A stretch of 64,000 nucleotides of DNA from Streptomyces sp. SAJ15. Its GTDB lineage: Bacteria; Actinomycetota; Actinomycetes; Streptomycetales; Streptomycetaceae. Both the position numbers and the translations under genes were made by a program. Positions 39,319-48,585 of this stretch are shown here, in pieces. The notes under the pieces are model-generated. The model ran no database searches and had not been told where the DNA came from. It worked only from the letters and a program-made list of their open reading frames with translations. Positions within the stretch are counted from its first letter, which is position 1; each line of letters starts with the position of its first letter. The DNA lies in NCBI RefSeq assembly GCF_007595705.1, contig NZ_NISY01000015.1, positions 1 to 64,000 of the forward strand. The letters are read 5' to 3'.

Positions 39319-40200
39319 CTACTTCACCGCGCCCGCCATCACGCCCGACACGAACTGCCGCTGGAAGGCGAAGAAGACGGCCAGCGGCACCACCATCGAG
39401 ATGAAGGCGCCGGGGCCGAGCACGTCGATGTTGTTGCCGAACTGCCGGACCTGCTGCTGGAGCGCGACCGTGATCGGCGGGTTGCCGCTGTCCGCGAAGA
39501 TCAGCGCGACCAGCATGTCGTTCCACACCCACAGGAACTGGAAGATGCCCAGCGAGGCGATGGCCGGGCCGCCCAGCGGCAGCACCACCCGGAAGAACAG
39601 CCGCAGCTCGCCCGCCCCGTCCAGCCGCGCCGCCTCCAGCAGCTCGCGCGGGATCTCGGCGAAGAAGTTGCGCAGCAGGAAGATCGCGAAGGGCAGGCCG
39701 AAGGCGGTGTGGAAGAGCACCACGCCGGTGGTGGTCTCGAAGATGCCGATCTCGCCGAAGAGCTTGGCCACCGGGATCAGCGCCACCTGCACGGGGACCA
39801 CCAGCAGGCCGACGACCAGCAGGAACCACCAGTCGCGGCCGGGGAAGTCCATCCAGGCGAAGGCGTAGCCGGCGAGCGCGCCGATCAGCACCACCAGCAC
39901 CGTGGCCGGGACGGTGATCGCGGCCGTGGTCCACAGCGAGTCGGTGATCCGCTCGTTGTTCAGCAGGTCCTCGTAGGCGCCGAAGGTGAGCTGGCCCGGG
40001 TCGCCGAAGACCTTCCACCAGCCGGAGACGTCCACGTCGGCCGGGTCGCGCAGCGAGGAGAGCAGCAGCCCGACGGTGGGCAGCAGCCAGAAGAGCCCCA
40101 CCAGGATCAGAAAGATCCGGGTCGCCCCGCCGCCGGCCCGGGCCGCGATCCGCGCGGGCAGCGACTGTTTGCCTCGTACGACCGTGTCCGCACTGGTCAT
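39319..40200 (-). CDS. Sugar ABC transporter permease, MalG type
   Basis: 293 residues, six transmembrane helices, with the cytoplasmic EAA loop EIPRELLEAARLDGAGELRLFFRVVLP that docks the ATPase. It belongs to the CUT1 carbohydrate importer family. Its start overlaps the stop of the MalF-type gene by 4 bases (ATGA), so translation is coupled. No ATPase gene is adjacent; in streptomycetes the shared ATPase MsiK serves many such systems. Confidence 0.93.
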   Translation of the reverse strand: MTSADTVVRGKQSLPARIAARAGGGATRIFLILVGLFWLLPTVGLLLSSLRDPADVDVSGWWKVFGDPGQLTFGAYEDLLNNERITDSLWTTAAITVPATVLVVLIGALAGYAFAWMDFPGRDWWFLLVVGLLVVPVQVALIPVAKLFGEIGIFETTTGVVLFHTAFGLPFAIFLLRNFFAEIPRELLEAARLDGAGELRLFFRVVLPLGGPAIASLGIFQFLWVWNDMLVALIFADSGNPPITVALQQQVRQFGNNIDVLGPGAFISMVVPLAVFFAFQRQFVSGVMAGAVK

Positions 40201-41555
40201 CGGCGGCGCTCCCTACGAATCCGGCGAATATTGAAGAACATCACGGGCACCACGAGCACCAGCAGGAACACCGCGATCGCGCTGCCGACGCCCTGGTTGA
40301 CGTCCGTCCCGAAGGACGACTTGTAGAGCTGGAGCGCGAGCACGTTGGCGTCGTCCTGGGAGGTGCCCGGCGCGATGATGTAGACGAGGTCGAAGATCTT
40401 CAAGACGTTGATCATGAGGGTGACGGTGACGACGGCGAGCACCGGAGCCAGCAGCGGCACCGTCACCCGGCGGAAGACCTGCCACTCGTTGGCGCCGTCC
40501 ACCCGCGCGGCCTCCAGCAGCTCGCGCGGCACGCCGGCGAGCCCGGCCGCGATCAGCACCATCGCGAAGCCCGCCCACATCCAGACGTAGGAGCCGATGA
40601 TGGCCGGGGTGACCAGGCTCGGTCCCAGCCAGTCCACGCCGTTGTAGGGCTCCTTGAAGTTCGATCCTGGCAGCCGCAGCAGGGCGCCCTCCGCCTCGGC
40701 GGGCAGGGTGTAGGTGCCGTCGGCGCGGGTGGTGGCGGTGGCGACGACCTTCCCGTCCCGCACCGCCTCGACCTTGAGATCCGCCAGCCCCTTCTCGCCC
40801 CGCTCCAGCACGTTGTGCCGGCCGCCGCCGCGGGTGAAGTCGAACCAGACGGTGCCGGTGACCTTCCCGGGCTCGGCCTTGGCCGCCTTGGCGTCCGCCG
40901 CCCCGCGGATGTCGTCGCGCTTGGCCGCGACCAGCGGCACGGCGGTGGGCGCGCCGACCCGCAGCGGCTCGGGAGCGGTGAACGAGCCGCCCCCGGAGTC
41001 GGTCAGCCCGGCGTCGGGGCGCGGATGGGCGCCGGGGAACGGCGGCGAGTCGGCGAAGGTGTCGTGCACGGTCACCCACATGGCGTTGGCCACGCCCCGG
41101 TCCGGGTCCTGCTCGTACACCAGCCGGAAGATGATGCCCGCCGCCAGCATGGAGATCGCCATCGGCATGAAGACGACCAGCTTGAAGGCGGTGCCCCAGC
41201 GCACCCGCTCGGTGAGCACCGCGAAGATCAGCCCGAGCGCGGTGGCCACCGAGGGGGCGACGACCACCCAGATGATGTTGTTCTTGACCGCCGTGAGGAT
41301 GGCGTCGTCGGTGAAGACCGTCTCGTAGTTGTCCAGGCCGACGAAGCCGTCACCCGGGGCGTCGAAGAAGCTGCGCCACAGGGAGTAGCCGATCGGATAG
41401 ACGACGAGGGCGCCGAGCAGCGCCAGCGCGGGCAGCAGGAACAGCGCCACCACCCACGGCCGGGTGCCCATGAGGGTCCGGCGCCTGGCGGTGCGCTTCG
41501 TGGCGGACGGGGTGGGGCCGGAGGCGGCCGCGCCGCCCGCTGTCGCGGTCGACAT
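40197..41555 (-). CDS. Sugar ABC transporter permease, MalF type, with large extracytoplasmic insertion
   Basis: 452 residues, against about 300 for most MalF permeases. Helices and the EAA loop VPRELLEAARVDGANEWQVFRRV are normal. Between about residues 152 and 310, in an extracytoplasmic loop, lies an extra domain whose core GTVWFDFTRGG ... GLADLKVEAVRDGKVVATATT ... DGTYTLP looks like a Cna-B/SdrB-type beta sandwich. Similar long permeases occur in other Actinobacteria. It may contact the binding protein or the wall. It lies 42 bases after the binding-protein gene. Confidence 0.9.
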   Translation of the reverse strand: MSTATAGGAAASGPTPSATKRTARRRTLMGTRPWVVALFLLPALALLGALVVYPIGYSLWRSFFDAPGDGFVGLDNYETVFTDDAILTAVKNNIIWVVVAPSVATALGLIFAVLTERVRWGTAFKLVVFMPMAISMLAAGIIFRLVYEQDPDRGVANAMWVTVHDTFADSPPFPGAHPRPDAGLTDSGGGSFTAPEPLRVGAPTAVPLVAAKRDDIRGAADAKAAKAEPGKVTGTVWFDFTRGGGRHNVLERGEKGLADLKVEAVRDGKVVATATTRADGTYTLPAEAEGALLRLPGSNFKEPYNGVDWLGPSLVTPAIIGSYVWMWAGFAMVLIAAGLAGVPRELLEAARVDGANEWQVFRRVTVPLLAPVLAVVTVTLMINVLKIFDLVYIIAPGTSQDDANVLALQLYKSSFGTDVNQGVGSAIAVFLLVLVVPVMFFNIRRIRRERRR

Positions 41556-41597
41556 GATGGAGGTCTCCCGGTCGCTCGGGTCGGGTCGGTCGCGTCG

Positions 41598-42986
41598 TCA
41601 GTTCTGGTACGCCTTGGCGGCGTCGTACTCCAGCCGACGCTGGATGCCGGCCACGTCCTTCGGGTTCTTCAGGAAGTCCTGGAGCGCCTTCCACTCGCCC
41701 TGGGCCGGCTTGCCGCCGAAGGCCGCCGGGGCCTGGTCGGACATGTCGAAGCGGAAGTCGTCGCCGGCCTTGATGAGCGAGCCGGCGATCGCGCGGAGCG
41801 GCGCGTTGGGATACGCGTCCAGGTCGAGGTTCTTGTTCGCCGAGACGAAGCCCCCGGCCTCGGCCCAGATGTGGGCGGCGTCCGGCGAGGCGAGGAAGGT
41901 CAGCAGCGCCTGCGACGCCTTGGTGTCCTTCAGCGCCACCGCCACATCCCCGCCGGTGACCACGGGCGCCTTGCCGCCGTCCACCGCCGGGAACGGGAAG
42001 ACCTTCGCCTGGCTGCCCAGGTCCGCGCCGGCGTCGGCGATGTTGGCGGCCACGAAGTCGCCCTCGAAGACCATGCCGGCCTCCGGCTCGGCGGCGTTGG
42101 CGAAGGTCCGGGTGACCGACTCGGGGAACTCCGTCTGGAGCGCACCCTCGCCGCCGCCCGCGACCAGGCCCCGCGTGCCCCACAGCTCGGCGAGGGTGGT
42201 GAGCGCCCGGGTCACCGTGGGGTCGGTCCACTTGATCTCGTGCCGGGCCAGCTGGTCGTACTTCTCCGGCCCCGCCTGGGAGAGGTAGACGTTCTCGAAC
42301 CAGTCGGTGAGCGTCCAGCCGTCCGCGCCGCCGACCGAGACGGCGTCCACCCCGGAGTCCGAGACCAGCTGGGCGGTGTCCAGGAACTCCTGCCAGGTCT
42401 TGGGCGGCTTGGCGCCCGCGTACGCGAAGGCGGCGGTGTTGTACCAGACCAGCGACTTGTTGCTGACCTTGAAGTAGACCCCGTACTGCTTGCCCCGGTG
42501 GGCGCCCAGCTCCCGCCAGCCCGGGGAGAAGTTCCTGGCGAGCTGCTCCTGGGTCGCGGCGTCGACCGGCTTGGCCCAGCCCTTCTCGGCGAACTCTCGT
42601 AACACGCCGACCTGCTGGAGCATCGCGACGTCCGGCGGGTCGCCACCGGCGATCTTCGAGCCGACGAAAGCCGACATGTCGTCGCCGCTGGGCACGAACG
42701 AGACCGAGGCCCCGGTGCGTTTCTCGAACTCCTTGAGGACCTTGCTGAAGTTCTCCTGCTCCGTTCCCGTCCACACGGCGGTCACCTGGAGCTTCTGCCC
42801 CTTCAGCTGGGGCAGCCGCACGGTGGTCGGCGCCGGGCTGCCCCCGGCGTCCGCCGTGTCCTCGCCGCCGCAGCCGGTGGCGGCCAGCGCGAGGGCGCCG
42901 GCGGCCAGGAGGCCCAGCGCGGCCGTGCGGTGCGGGCGCCTCCGGCGTAGCGGCGAGCCCGGCCGTGTTCGAAGCGGTGTGCGCAT
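41598..42986 (-). CDS. Sugar ABC transporter substrate-binding lipoprotein
   Basis: 462 residues. An Arg-rich n-region, hydrophobic core and lipobox ATGC at about 36-39 mark a lipoprotein. The mature part is a solute-binding family 1 fold (KVLKEFEKRTGASVSFVPSGDD, DPPDVAMLQQVGVLREFAEKG, GEGALQTEFPES). It captures a sugar or oligosaccharide for the two permeases encoded downstream. The specificity cannot be read from sequence. First gene of the three-gene operon. Confidence 0.94.
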   Translation of the reverse strand: MRTPLRTRPGSPLRRRRPHRTAALGLLAAGALALAATGCGGEDTADAGGSPAPTTVRLPQLKGQKLQVTAVWTGTEQENFSKVLKEFEKRTGASVSFVPSGDDMSAFVGSKIAGGDPPDVAMLQQVGVLREFAEKGWAKPVDAATQEQLARNFSPGWRELGAHRGKQYGVYFKVSNKSLVWYNTAAFAYAGAKPPKTWQEFLDTAQLVSDSGVDAVSVGGADGWTLTDWFENVYLSQAGPEKYDQLARHEIKWTDPTVTRALTTLAELWGTRGLVAGGGEGALQTEFPESVTRTFANAAEPEAGMVFEGDFVAANIADAGADLGSQAKVFPFPAVDGGKAPVVTGGDVAVALKDTKASQALLTFLASPDAAHIWAEAGGFVSANKNLDLDAYPNAPLRAIAGSLIKAGDDFRFDMSDQAPAAFGGKPAQGEWKALQDFLKNPKDVAGIQRRLEYDAAKAYQN

Positions 42987-43217
42987 CCCCGTCGTCCCTC
43001 CACTGTCGGCCGTGCGCGCGTACGACCGCGTCCCGTGCGGACAGTCCTACGCCCCACCTGGGACGCCCGCAATACCGCGATCAAAGTCAACTCACCTATC
43101 GTGACCGGCCCGTGATGAAGAGTGAGCCTTTTCGGTGAAGGTGTCGAAGGGTTGATGCGAAAGAGGCTGGAGGGGTGCTGAGGGTGCGTGAGGCAGGGGG
43201 TGGCGGCGGGTCCGCTG

Positions 43218-46200
43218 TTACGTGAGTGGCGGCACGGGAGGCGCCTCGGCGGACTGCGCGGCGCGCTGGAGAGCGCTGGCCAGCAGGGCCAGATCGGTGG
43301 GTCCGTTGCCCAGCTCGCGCAGCGGCCGGCGGGTCGGCGGGTCGCCCATCCGCTCCCAGTCCAGCGGCACCACCGTCGGCCGCTGGGTGGCGGTGCGCGG
43401 GATGCGCCCGGTCACCCGGCCCGCCTGGAACGGGGTCGCCACGTCGTCGTCCGGGCGGCTCAGCCGGCCCCGGCCGGGGGTGGGCGCGGGGGCGCCCTCC
43501 CCGCCGGCGGGCGCCGCCGCCTCGGCCGTCCCGTCGACGGCCTCCGCACCGGCCGGCGACTCCAGCCCGATCCACAGCCCGGCGCGCTCGACCGCCGCCG
43601 TATCGGCGGTGCGGTCCGGGCGGCCGGACGCGGCTATGAGGTGCACCCCGAGCCGCGCCCCGTCCCGCGCCACGGCCTCCAGCGCCCGGACGACCGAGCC
43701 GGCGGCCGGGCGGCCGGGGCTGCCGAGCGCGGGCGCCACCAGCGCGTCGTAGTCGTCGACGAGGACGACCAGCCGGGCCAGCCCGGCGACCGGCGTGGGC
43801 ATGCGCAGCTGGAGCGTCCGCACGGAGCCGGTGGAGGTGAGATCGGCGGCGCCCCGGCCGTGGCCCCCGCCGGAGGCGTCGCGGGCGGCGGCCTGCGCGG
43901 GCACCCGGTCGGGCGCGCCCGCGGGGGCCGGGGCCGGGGCCGGTGCCGGAGCCGGGGCGGGTGCCGGGGCGGGTGCCGGGGCGGCGGCCGCGGCCCGATC
44001 GGTGTCGGCGGGCTGCCGCTGCGCGACCACCCGTTCGCCGCCGGCCTGCCGCTCGTTCCAGGCGACGAAGTCCAGCGGGCCCAGCAACTCGGCCCGACGC
44101 TTCAACTCCGTGCCGAGAGCCTGCGCGAACTCCCGCATCCGCACCGGGTCGGAGGCGGCCAGATAGGTGGAGACATGCGGCAGGTCCAGGCACATCCGCA
44201 GCCCCTCGCCGCGCTCCGCCCCGCCGCCGTCGACCAGCACCAGGCCCAGCCGGTCCGGCCGCTCCGCCGCCGCCAGCGAGGCCGCCAGCGAACGCAGCAG
44301 CTCGGTCTTCCCGGTGCCCGCCGCGCCGTTGACCAGCAGATGCGGTCCGTCGGCGGCCAGGTCCACGGAGAGCGGGCCGTCCGGCCCCGCGCCCACCACG
44401 GCCACCGCGCGCCCACCCACCGGCACCTCGTCCGCGGCGGCGGCCCAGCGGGCCAACAGCGAGGCGGGGGTCGCCCGCGCCAGCCCCAGCTCGTCCAGCA
44501 GCCGCGCCGAGCTCGGCAGCGCGGCCGCCGCCTGCTCCTCGGACCGCCCCGCGCCCCCGTCGCCCCGGCCGCCGGCGCCGGCCGGCCGCAAGGGCGCCAG
44601 CGCCCGCGCGAACCGCTCGGCCCAGGCCGCCGAGACGGCGTCCACGGTCGCCTCCTCGCCGACGTCGAGAAAGGGCGCGCCGGTGGTGCCTGTGAACAGT
44701 GAGCCCGGGCCGCCTCCGAAGGTCGAGCCGGTGGCGTTTCCGAAGGTCGAGCCGGTGGCGCCTGCGAACGGTGAGCCGGTGGCGCCTCCGAGCGTCGAAC
44801 CGGCGCCGTCCCCGTACGTCGAGCCACCGGCGTGCGGCGGGGCCGCCCGCCGCGCGTCCGGCCCGGACCGGTCGTGCCCGTACCCGGCGGCCGGGCCCGT
44901 CGCGCCGGACCGGTCGTGCCCGTACCCCGCGGCCGGATCCGTCGCGCCGGATCGGTCGAACGCGGCCTGTCGGCCGGGGACGTCGTGCGCGCCGGCCCCG
45001 CCGGGCTGGTCGTACGCGCCGCGCGGGACCGGGGCGCCGCCGGCCACACCGGGCTGCTCGGAGGGACCGGCGGCGCCGGTCCGATGCCGCGTGCCGGGCG
45101 TGCCGTGGGCGCCGGGCGTGCCGTGGGCGCCGTGGGCGCCGACCGTGCTGTGGGCTCCTACGGGGCCGGGCCGGTGGCCCGTCCCGGGCGTGCCCTGTGG
45201 CTCGTGACCGCCCGTCCGACCAGGCTGTCCGGAGGCGTCGGGGCGTTCGGGGGAGCCGGCCGCACCCGGGCGGCCCTGCGCACCGGTCGGCTCGGGCCGA
45301 CCGGGCCCGCCGGCCGTGCCCGTGGCGCCGAACCGGTCGTGCGCACCGGTCCGGTCGTCCGGGCCGTGGGCGCCGGCCGCGCCGGGACGCTCGTACGCGC
45401 CAGGCTGCCCGGGTGCGCCGGGCTGAGGGTGCGCGCCGACGGTGCCGGGGCGCTCGTACGCGCTCGGTCGGCCCTGGGGGCCGGCCGCGCCGTGCCGGTA
45501 GCCCGAGCCGGGCGCGCCCTGCGGCTCGTCGGCGCCGCTGCGGCCGGACTGTCCCGGGCCGTCGGGCTCGTAGGGGGCGGCTACGCCCGGTCGGCCCTGC
45601 GCGGCGGCGGTGCCGCGGTGGTCGTACACGCCGGCTGGGCCGGTGGTGGACCGGTCGTGTGGACCGGTCCGGTGGTGATGGTCCGGGCCGTGGGCGCCGG
45701 CCGCGCCGGGGCGCTCGTACGCGCCGGGCTGACCCTGCGCGTCGGCCGCCCGCTTCGGGGTGGGGAGGTCGTGCGGGCCGCGCGGGTCGTGGTCGCCGGC
45801 CGGGACGGGCCGGCCGGTGGCTTCGGCCGCGCCGTGGCGTTCGTACGCGCCGGGCTGCTCGGGTGCGTCGGCCGCCTCCTTCGGGCCGGGCCGGCCGTAG
45901 GCGCCGTGTCGGCCCGTGGCGTCAGCCGGGCCTGGCTGGTCGTGGGCGACGGCCGCGCCGGGTCCGCCGGCCGCCCCGGGCGTGCCCGACCGCGGGTGCA
46001 GCGCCCCGGTGCCGTGCGCGGTGGTGCCGCCCGGACCGCCGGTGCCGCCCGGACCGCCGGGGGCCGGGTGCGGGACGGCGCGCTCGGGCCGGCGGGGGCG
46101 TACGACGCGGACGGAGGTCGCCACATCGCCCGTGATCAGGGCGACGAGATCGCAGGCGGCGAAGACGGGGGAGGCCGCGCACGCGTCCGCGTAGCCGGCC

Positions 46201-48053
46201 GCCTGGGCCGCGGCGGCGGAACCCGCGGCGGAGGAGGCGGGCGCGGCGAGGGGCGCCAGCGTCTCGGCGAGGCAGATCAGGTGCACCCCGGCGGCGGGGC
46301 CGCCCGCCGCCAGCCGGGCGAGGTCCTCGCGCAGTTCGGGGGAGTCGGGGTCGCCGTCGACGATCACCACCGTGTACGGGCCGGAGTACTCGGCCGCCGC
46401 GGTCGCCACCGCCGCGGCCGTGGCCGTCACCCAGCCCGGCCCCAGCCGGCTGTCGTCCAGCCGCCGGGCGAGTTCGGCGGTGCGCGCGGCGGCCTGCTCC
46501 CGGTCGTAGGCCAGCAGCAGTCTGCAGTCCTGGCCCTGTGCCGGGCGCAGTTGGGGCAGCCAGCCCAGCCAGGACCACTCCGCCAGCCGCTCCTCGCCGG
46601 GGCGGGTGCGGTCGGTGCTGATCAGGACGAGGTGCAGGGCGCCGGGGGCGTGCAGCGCCGCCAACTGCGCGATGACGGACCGGGCCAGGCCGGCCAGCCG
46701 GGCGCGCGGCCCGGCCAGGCCCAACGCCCCGGACCGCCGCAGGTCGACGGTGACGGGCACGCCGGGCAGGGTGCAGCCGCCGGCCGCCGGCCGGTCGGCG
46801 GTGCCCAGGCGCACGGTCAGCGCGTCCGGATGGTCCGGCCCCCGCTCCCACAGCCGGGGTCCGGGGCCGAGCGCGGTCATGAGGATGTCGGAAGCGTCCG
46901 GCCAGCGCCGGTGGAGGGCCGCCGCCTCGGCCGCCGCCCGCGCCCGCGCGGCCTCCCGCTCCGCTTCCGTCGTCTCGTCCCGCGGTCCGGAGGCGGGGTG
47001 GTCCGCGCTCGTCCGTCCGCCGGTGAGCCGTCGCGCCCAGGCGCCTATGCCACGGCGACGGGGGGCCGGGAGCGACGCGCCCCGGTCGTGGTCGACGCGC
47101 TCCCACCGGCCCGCCGACTCGTCCCCGTAGGCCGACGTCCCCCGCTCCGCGGCCTCCTGATCGGCGATCAGCCCGCTGCCCCAGTGGTCGGCGTGGCCGC
47201 TCCCGTCCGGGGTCGGCAGCCCGCGCGGGGGTGTGCGGTGGGCGTCCACCGGATACGGGCCGCCGTGCGGCACGTACGGGATCACGCCCTGGTCGCCGGG
47301 CGCCCCGGGCGGGGCGGCCAGGACGGCGGCCGGGCCGGCCGCCGCCGGCGCGTCCCCGCGCGGGCTCACCCGCAGCCGTCCCTCACCGTCCGGCACGGGC
47401 GCGGAGGGGGCGGCGGAAGCGTCAGGGGCGTCGGCGGAGGGAAGCCGCAGCCGCAGGGCCGACTCGCCGATGCGCAGCAGGGCGTCGGGGGCCAGCGGGA
47501 CGGGCCCGGGGCCGACCGGGCGGCCGTCGAGCGAGGTGCCGTTGGTGGAGTTCAGATCGGCGACGGTGACGCGGCCGTCGTCGGTGACGCTCACCGCGCA
47601 GTGCAGCCGCGAGACGTCGGGGTCGTCCAGCGGCACGTCCGCGTCGGCGGAGCGGCCGACGCGGACCTGGCCGCCGTGCAGCAGATGGACGCCGCCCGCG
47701 TCCGGCCCGGCCACGACGTGCAGCCGCAGCGCGGAGTCGGCGGACGGCTCGTCCGGGGCGTGGTGCGGCGTGTCGGCCGGGGCGTTGACGGAGAGGACGG
47801 CGCCGTCCACCAGCGGCGGTTCGCCGAGCACCCGGCGCTGCGCGTCCAACCGCTCCGCCCCCGCGTAGAGGACGGGCGTCCCGCTGCCGACATCGGCGCC
47901 GGCCGCCGCGACCGCCGTCGCCAGGCCGCTGGCCACCGAGGCCAGCGGGGTGCCGGCCGGGGCGGTCACCAGCACGTCGACGGCGCAGGTGGGGGTGGGG
48001 GCGGGGGCGGTCTGGCCCGGGCGCGGCCCGAGGACGGTCAGCCGGATCCGCAT
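43218..48053 (-). CDS. FHA domain and FtsK/EssC-type ATPase protein with long collagen-like linker
   Basis: 1611 residues from ATG 48053 (AAGGGA upstream). Residues 1-90 look ubiquitin-like as in EccD/YukD. Residues 110-190 form an FHA domain with RVGRS (131-135), SRLH (148-151) and NSTNGT (168-173), which binds phosphothreonine. Residues about 455-640 resemble the D0 domain of EccC/EssC (PRLWERGPDHPDALTVRLG, VPVTVDLRRSG). A linker of about 470 residues rich in Gly, Pro, Ala and His follows (655-1125). A D1-type ATPase is next, with Walker A GAAGTGKTE near 1240-1248 and a Walker B-like LVVLVDDYDAL. No transmembrane helix and no D2/D3 are seen. It is divergent from the kinases pkaA/pkaB. Confidence 0.85.
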   Translation of the reverse strand: MRIRLTVLGPRPGQTAPAPTPTCAVDVLVTAPAGTPLASVASGLATAVAAAGADVGSGTPVLYAGAERLDAQRRVLGEPPLVDGAVLSVNAPADTPHHAPDEPSADSALRLHVVAGPDAGGVHLLHGGQVRVGRSADADVPLDDPDVSRLHCAVSVTDDGRVTVADLNSTNGTSLDGRPVGPGPVPLAPDALLRIGESALRLRLPSADAPDASAAPSAPVPDGEGRLRVSPRGDAPAAAGPAAVLAAPPGAPGDQGVIPYVPHGGPYPVDAHRTPPRGLPTPDGSGHADHWGSGLIADQEAAERGTSAYGDESAGRWERVDHDRGASLPAPRRRGIGAWARRLTGGRTSADHPASGPRDETTEAEREAARARAAAEAAALHRRWPDASDILMTALGPGPRLWERGPDHPDALTVRLGTADRPAAGGCTLPGVPVTVDLRRSGALGLAGPRARLAGLARSVIAQLAALHAPGALHLVLISTDRTRPGEERLAEWSWLGWLPQLRPAQGQDCRLLLAYDREQAAARTAELARRLDDSRLGPGWVTATAAAVATAAAEYSGPYTVVIVDGDPDSPELREDLARLAAGGPAAGVHLICLAETLAPLAAPASSAAGSAAAAQAAGYADACAASPVFAACDLVALITGDVATSVRVVRPRRPERAVPHPAPGGPGGTGGPGGTTAHGTGALHPRSGTPGAAGGPGAAVAHDQPGPADATGRHGAYGRPGPKEAADAPEQPGAYERHGAAEATGRPVPAGDHDPRGPHDLPTPKRAADAQGQPGAYERPGAAGAHGPDHHHRTGPHDRSTTGPAGVYDHRGTAAAQGRPGVAAPYEPDGPGQSGRSGADEPQGAPGSGYRHGAAGPQGRPSAYERPGTVGAHPQPGAPGQPGAYERPGAAGAHGPDDRTGAHDRFGATGTAGGPGRPEPTGAQGRPGAAGSPERPDASGQPGRTGGHEPQGTPGTGHRPGPVGAHSTVGAHGAHGTPGAHGTPGTRHRTGAAGPSEQPGVAGGAPVPRGAYDQPGGAGAHDVPGRQAAFDRSGATDPAAGYGHDRSGATGPAAGYGHDRSGPDARRAAPPHAGGSTYGDGAGSTLGGATGSPFAGATGSTFGNATGSTFGGGPGSLFTGTTGAPFLDVGEEATVDAVSAAWAERFARALAPLRPAGAGGRGDGGAGRSEEQAAAALPSSARLLDELGLARATPASLLARWAAAADEVPVGGRAVAVVGAGPDGPLSVDLAADGPHLLVNGAAGTGKTELLRSLAASLAAAERPDRLGLVLVDGGGAERGEGLRMCLDLPHVSTYLAASDPVRMREFAQALGTELKRRAELLGPLDFVAWNERQAGGERVVAQRQPADTDRAAAAAPAPAPAPAPAPAPAPAPAPAGAPDRVPAQAAARDASGGGHGRGAADLTSTGSVRTLQLRMPTPVAGLARLVVLVDDYDALVAPALGSPGRPAAGSVVRALEAVARDGARLGVHLIAASGRPDRTADTAAVERAGLWIGLESPAGAEAVDGTAEAAAPAGGEGAPAPTPGRGRLSRPDDDVATPFQAGRVTGRIPRTATQRPTVVPLDWERMGDPPTRRPLRELGNGPTDLALLASALQRAAQSAEAPPVPPLT
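44670..46110 (-). repeat. Repeat-rich linker of the FHA-ATPase gene
   Basis: This 1.4-kb coding stretch is built of imperfect repeats such as PGAYERPGAAGAHG, GRPGAAGSPERPD and GSTFGGATGS. DNA-level tandem copies include a 42-bp unit twice at 44863-44946 (encoding GATxPAAGYGHDRS) and short GTGGGCGCC runs near 45100-45140. A shorter Pro-Ala run lies further on, near 43916-43980. Such arrays are prone to length change between strains. Confidence 0.85.
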
Positions 48054-48585
48054 AGCCGTCAACGGTCCCTTCTGCCCGCGAACCCGGCAGGGGCGGCGAT
48101 GTCCCCCCGCCGACCCCGGGCGCGTCGGCATGTCAGCACGTGCGTGTCCACAGCCCGCGCACGTCACAACCACACGGCACGAGCGCGGTCCCGTGTGCGC
48201 TTCCCCGCGTCCGTGCTGGGTGCATCCTCGCACCTGCCACGGACACTTCGCCCGGCGACCGTCGCTACATGATCTTGATTGGTCGCCCCACTGGTCAAAA
48301 CTGGCCACTTGAAGCGCGGGTGGTGGCGCCTCCTGGCATCTGATGACTCTCGGCTGTCCAAGGTGGCGCAACCGTTGGCAACCATCTGTTCGGATCGCGC
48401 GTCTTCCCTCGGAGTCGCGCCGGCTCCCCGGGCAGAACCGCAGAACAGCTGCCCGCGCCGGTGGGGACGGGCGACCCACGGGCCAGCCGCGGGCCGCCCA
48501 TGATCCCGTACGGCGGCACTAGAGTGGGGCGGACGGTCCGAGACCGCGCAACACCGAACTTGACCACGATCAGGGAGCGCATGAC
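48054..48585. promoter_or_regulatory. Divergent region between the FHA-ATPase and pkaA
   Basis: 532 bases with no convincing gene; short frames of 60-120 codons exist but lack ribosome sites and family features. TAGAGT at 48520-48525 could be a -10 for pkaA, giving a leader of about 55 bases. AT-richer sequence near 48270-48310 (direct repeats of TGGTC and ACTGG) might hold a regulator site. GGGAG at 48573-48577 serves pkaA. Confidence 0.4.

Noticed and set aside
34440..39404. Plus-strand open frame of 1654 codons opposite the two glycerophosphotransferase genes
   Set aside because: It spans two real genes and the gap between them without stop only because of third-position GC; no conserved features.
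39319..42986. Missing ATPase gene as a sign of a broken ABC system
   Set aside because: Streptomycete sugar importers commonly share the ATPase MsiK encoded elsewhere.
44832..48272. Plus-strand open frame of 1146 codons opposite the FHA-ATPase
   Set aside because: It is the antisense of repeat-rich high-GC coding sequence, with Arg/Gly-rich translation, no domain and no ribosome site; the minus-strand frame has clear FHA and Walker motifs.
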